Positions 6,907 through 8,032 of a stretch of 8,032 nt of DNA are shown in pieces (positions within the stretch are counted from its first letter, which is position 1; each line of letters begins with the position of its first letter). The position numbers were made by a program, and so were the translations under genes. This DNA comes from an uncultured Bacteroidales bacterium (GTDB taxonomy: Bacteria; Bacteroidota; Bacteroidia; Bacteroidales; Marinilabiliaceae), in contig CALAVC010000238.1 of assembly GCA_937892095.1 (NCBI GenBank), forward strand, positions 1-8,032, written 5' to 3'. The notes under the pieces are model-generated. The model was given only the letters and a program-made list of their open reading frames with translations. It was not told the origin of the DNA and ran no database searches.

Positions 6907-7683
6907 ATGGATAATACTCAAAAAATACGCTGTTTGATAGTCGACGACGAGTTCCCTGCTCGCATACTGCTCAAAGAGTTTATCGACAAGGTGCCCAATC
7001 TCGAACTCGTTGCGCAATGCAAGTCGGGTCTCGAAGCTCTGCCAATAGTGTCCGAAGGACGTGTCGACCTAATGTTTCTCGACATTCAGATGCCCGACAT
7101 TACAGGCGTCAACTTTCTCAAGATGATTTCTAACAGCGTCGCCAATCGTCCACTTGTCGTTTTCACCACAGCCTATTCCGACTATGCCATCGAAAGCTAC
7201 CAACTCGATGTCCTCGACTATCTGCTCAAGCCTTTTTCGTTCGATCGTTTCATGCAAAGCATAGGCAAGGCCATGCAACGTCTCGAACATAAAAATCATA
7301 ACCCACAACCTACAGTCGTTGCCACCCAGCAATCAGACACTCCGCCAGTTACCGACGACAACGAAGGCGTTCTCATTGCAAAGGCCGACCATAAAATACT
7401 TCGCATTCGCTATGCCGACATTCTCTATATCGAAGGGCTTCGAGAATACGTCAGCATATATACAACCTCCGAAAAATACATAATTCTCGAAGCTCTGCGC
7501 AACCTCGAAGAAACGCTTCCAAGCAATCTTTTCATGCGCATACACAAGTCTTATATCGTTTGCACAAGTCGCATACGTGCTCTCTATGGCAATCAAATAA
7601 AACTCGACGGTGTTGATGGCTACATCCCCATTGGCAAGTCATATAAAGACATGGTTCAAGACAAACTCTTCAACATTAAATAG
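6907..7683 (+). CDS. LytTR-family response regulator
   Basis: A 258-residue DNA-binding response regulator, the expected partner of the adjacent kinase. The receiver domain (about 7-125) has the acidic pair D13-D14, the phosphoacceptor D59 in FLDIQMPD (57-64), the conserved Thr in FTTAY (86-90) and K108 in LLKPF. A polar, Gln/Pro-rich linker (about 130-152) joins it to a LytTR DNA-binding domain (about 155-258), with ILYIEGLREYVSIY (172-185) and FMRIHKSYIV in the usual places. ATG 6907 is preferred, 19 nt after the kinase stop. The frame stays open upstream to a TTG at 6877, but that would add ten residues before the receiver and overlap the kinase. LytTR regulators usually bind paired direct repeats, and I found no convincing site in this window. 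The stop codon directly abuts the GTG of the next gene. Confidence 0.95.
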   Translation: MDNTQKIRCLIVDDEFPARILLKEFIDKVPNLELVAQCKSGLEALPIVSEGRVDLMFLDIQMPDITGVNFLKMISNSVANRPLVVFTTAYSDYAIESYQLDVLDYLLKPFSFDRFMQSIGKAMQRLEHKNHNPQPTVVATQQSDTPPVTDDNEGVLIAKADHKILRIRYADILYIEGLREYVSIYTTSEKYIILEALRNLEETLPSNLFMRIHKSYIVCTSRIRALYGNQIKLDGVDGYIPIGKSYKDMVQDKLFNIK

Positions 7684-8032
7684 GTGATACACTCGCACTC
7701 TTTCTTGTTTTCTGCATTTATAGCCGTTTTGCTTGCACAATCTGCACCACTCGTTGCACAAAGCACAACCCTCGATGCCGACACGCTTAGCCTGACTGCC
7801 GAACCCGATTCAGTCGACTACGGATCGCTTCCTCACTATGAAGTTGATAGTGCTATAATGGCTTGGTATGCTCGACCAACGCTCACCATCAACGACTTTG
7901 TGCCCGATAGCGTCGCACAAGCCGACCCCGTCATAGCTGGTGTTCCCGATAGTGTTTTTGTCGGTCGCTTGCAAGCCATGATGGCGCCAATACCCATGGT
8001 CTACAATGAGCAAGTGCGCCGTTTTATAGAGC
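7684..8032 (+). CDS. Probable MltD-like lytic murein transglycosylase, N-terminal part (3' end outside window)
   Basis: The frame is open from GTG 7684 to the window edge (116 codons). The in-frame TAG of the regulator directly precedes it, so no earlier start is possible; TTG 7705 is a poorer alternative. The first ~26 residues form a signal peptide (core FLFSAFIAVLLAQ, likely cleavage near PLVAQ), though its n-region has histidines rather than Lys/Arg. A low-complexity acidic linker follows, with two PDSV motifs, then PDSVFVGRLQAM and IPMVYNEQVRRFIE. The latter resembles the segment just before the catalytic SLT domain in Bacteroidota MltD/LysM transglycosylases (pattern RLQALPT-I-MPYN-VVR-FI). 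The catalytic domain and LysM repeats would lie beyond the window, so the enzyme call is an inference from this short segment. Such enzymes cleave peptidoglycan glycan strands in the periplasm. Direct stop-start contact implies co-translation with the regulator. Confidence 0.7.
   Translation, partial: MIHSHSFLFSAFIAVLLAQSAPLVAQSTTLDADTLSLTAEPDSVDYGSLPHYEVDSAIMAWYARPTLTINDFVPDSVAQADPVIAGVPDSVFVGRLQAMMAPIPMVYNEQVRRFIE

Noticed and set aside
7810..8013. A 67-codon minus-strand open frame near the window end
   Set aside because: It lies opposite a continuous plus-strand frame that has a signal peptide and a transglycosylase-like segment.

Overview
The window looks like chromosomal DNA from an anaerobic member of the Bacteroidales (Bacteroidota). 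The evidence is a DUF4270-type lipoprotein, an outer-membrane barrel family that opens with an SPYS motif, a LytS/LytTR two-component pair with Bacteroidota-style architecture, a ferredoxin-linked 2-oxoacid oxidoreductase, AT-rich leaders mostly without Shine-Dalgarno sequences, and a TTTG-type -7 promoter candidate. I cannot name a genus. All recognised genes are on the + strand.

Layout. (1) Bases 1-1539 hold the 3' part of the alpha subunit and the complete beta subunit of a 2-oxoacid:ferredoxin oxidoreductase (KorAB type), closed by a strong intrinsic terminator at 1565-1597. (2) After a 5' leader with a candidate promoter and a small hairpin comes a three-gene cell-envelope cassette: a DUF4270 lipoprotein (1806-3176), a FadL/OmpP1-like outer-membrane beta-barrel protein (3154-4536, overlapping its predecessor by 23 nt), and a six-bladed Kelch-type lipoprotein with an acidic N-terminus (4588-5769). 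(3) A long stem-loop (5805-5850) separates this cassette from a LytS-family sensor kinase (5871-6887) and its LytTR response regulator (6907-7683). (4) Directly after the regulator's stop codon, a GTG-initiated reading frame (7684 to the window end) encodes the N-terminus of a probable MltD-like lytic transglycosylase and runs off the edge.

How the parts may fit. The oxidoreductase is a metabolic unit isolated by its terminator. The next three products are all predicted to be exported to the outer membrane (lipoprotein, barrel, lipoprotein), so they are plausible partners in one surface complex. The kinase/regulator pair and the murein-cleaving enzyme suggest an envelope-centred locus. A functional link between the pair and the cassette is inferred from position alone. 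The substrate or signal cannot be read from the sequence.
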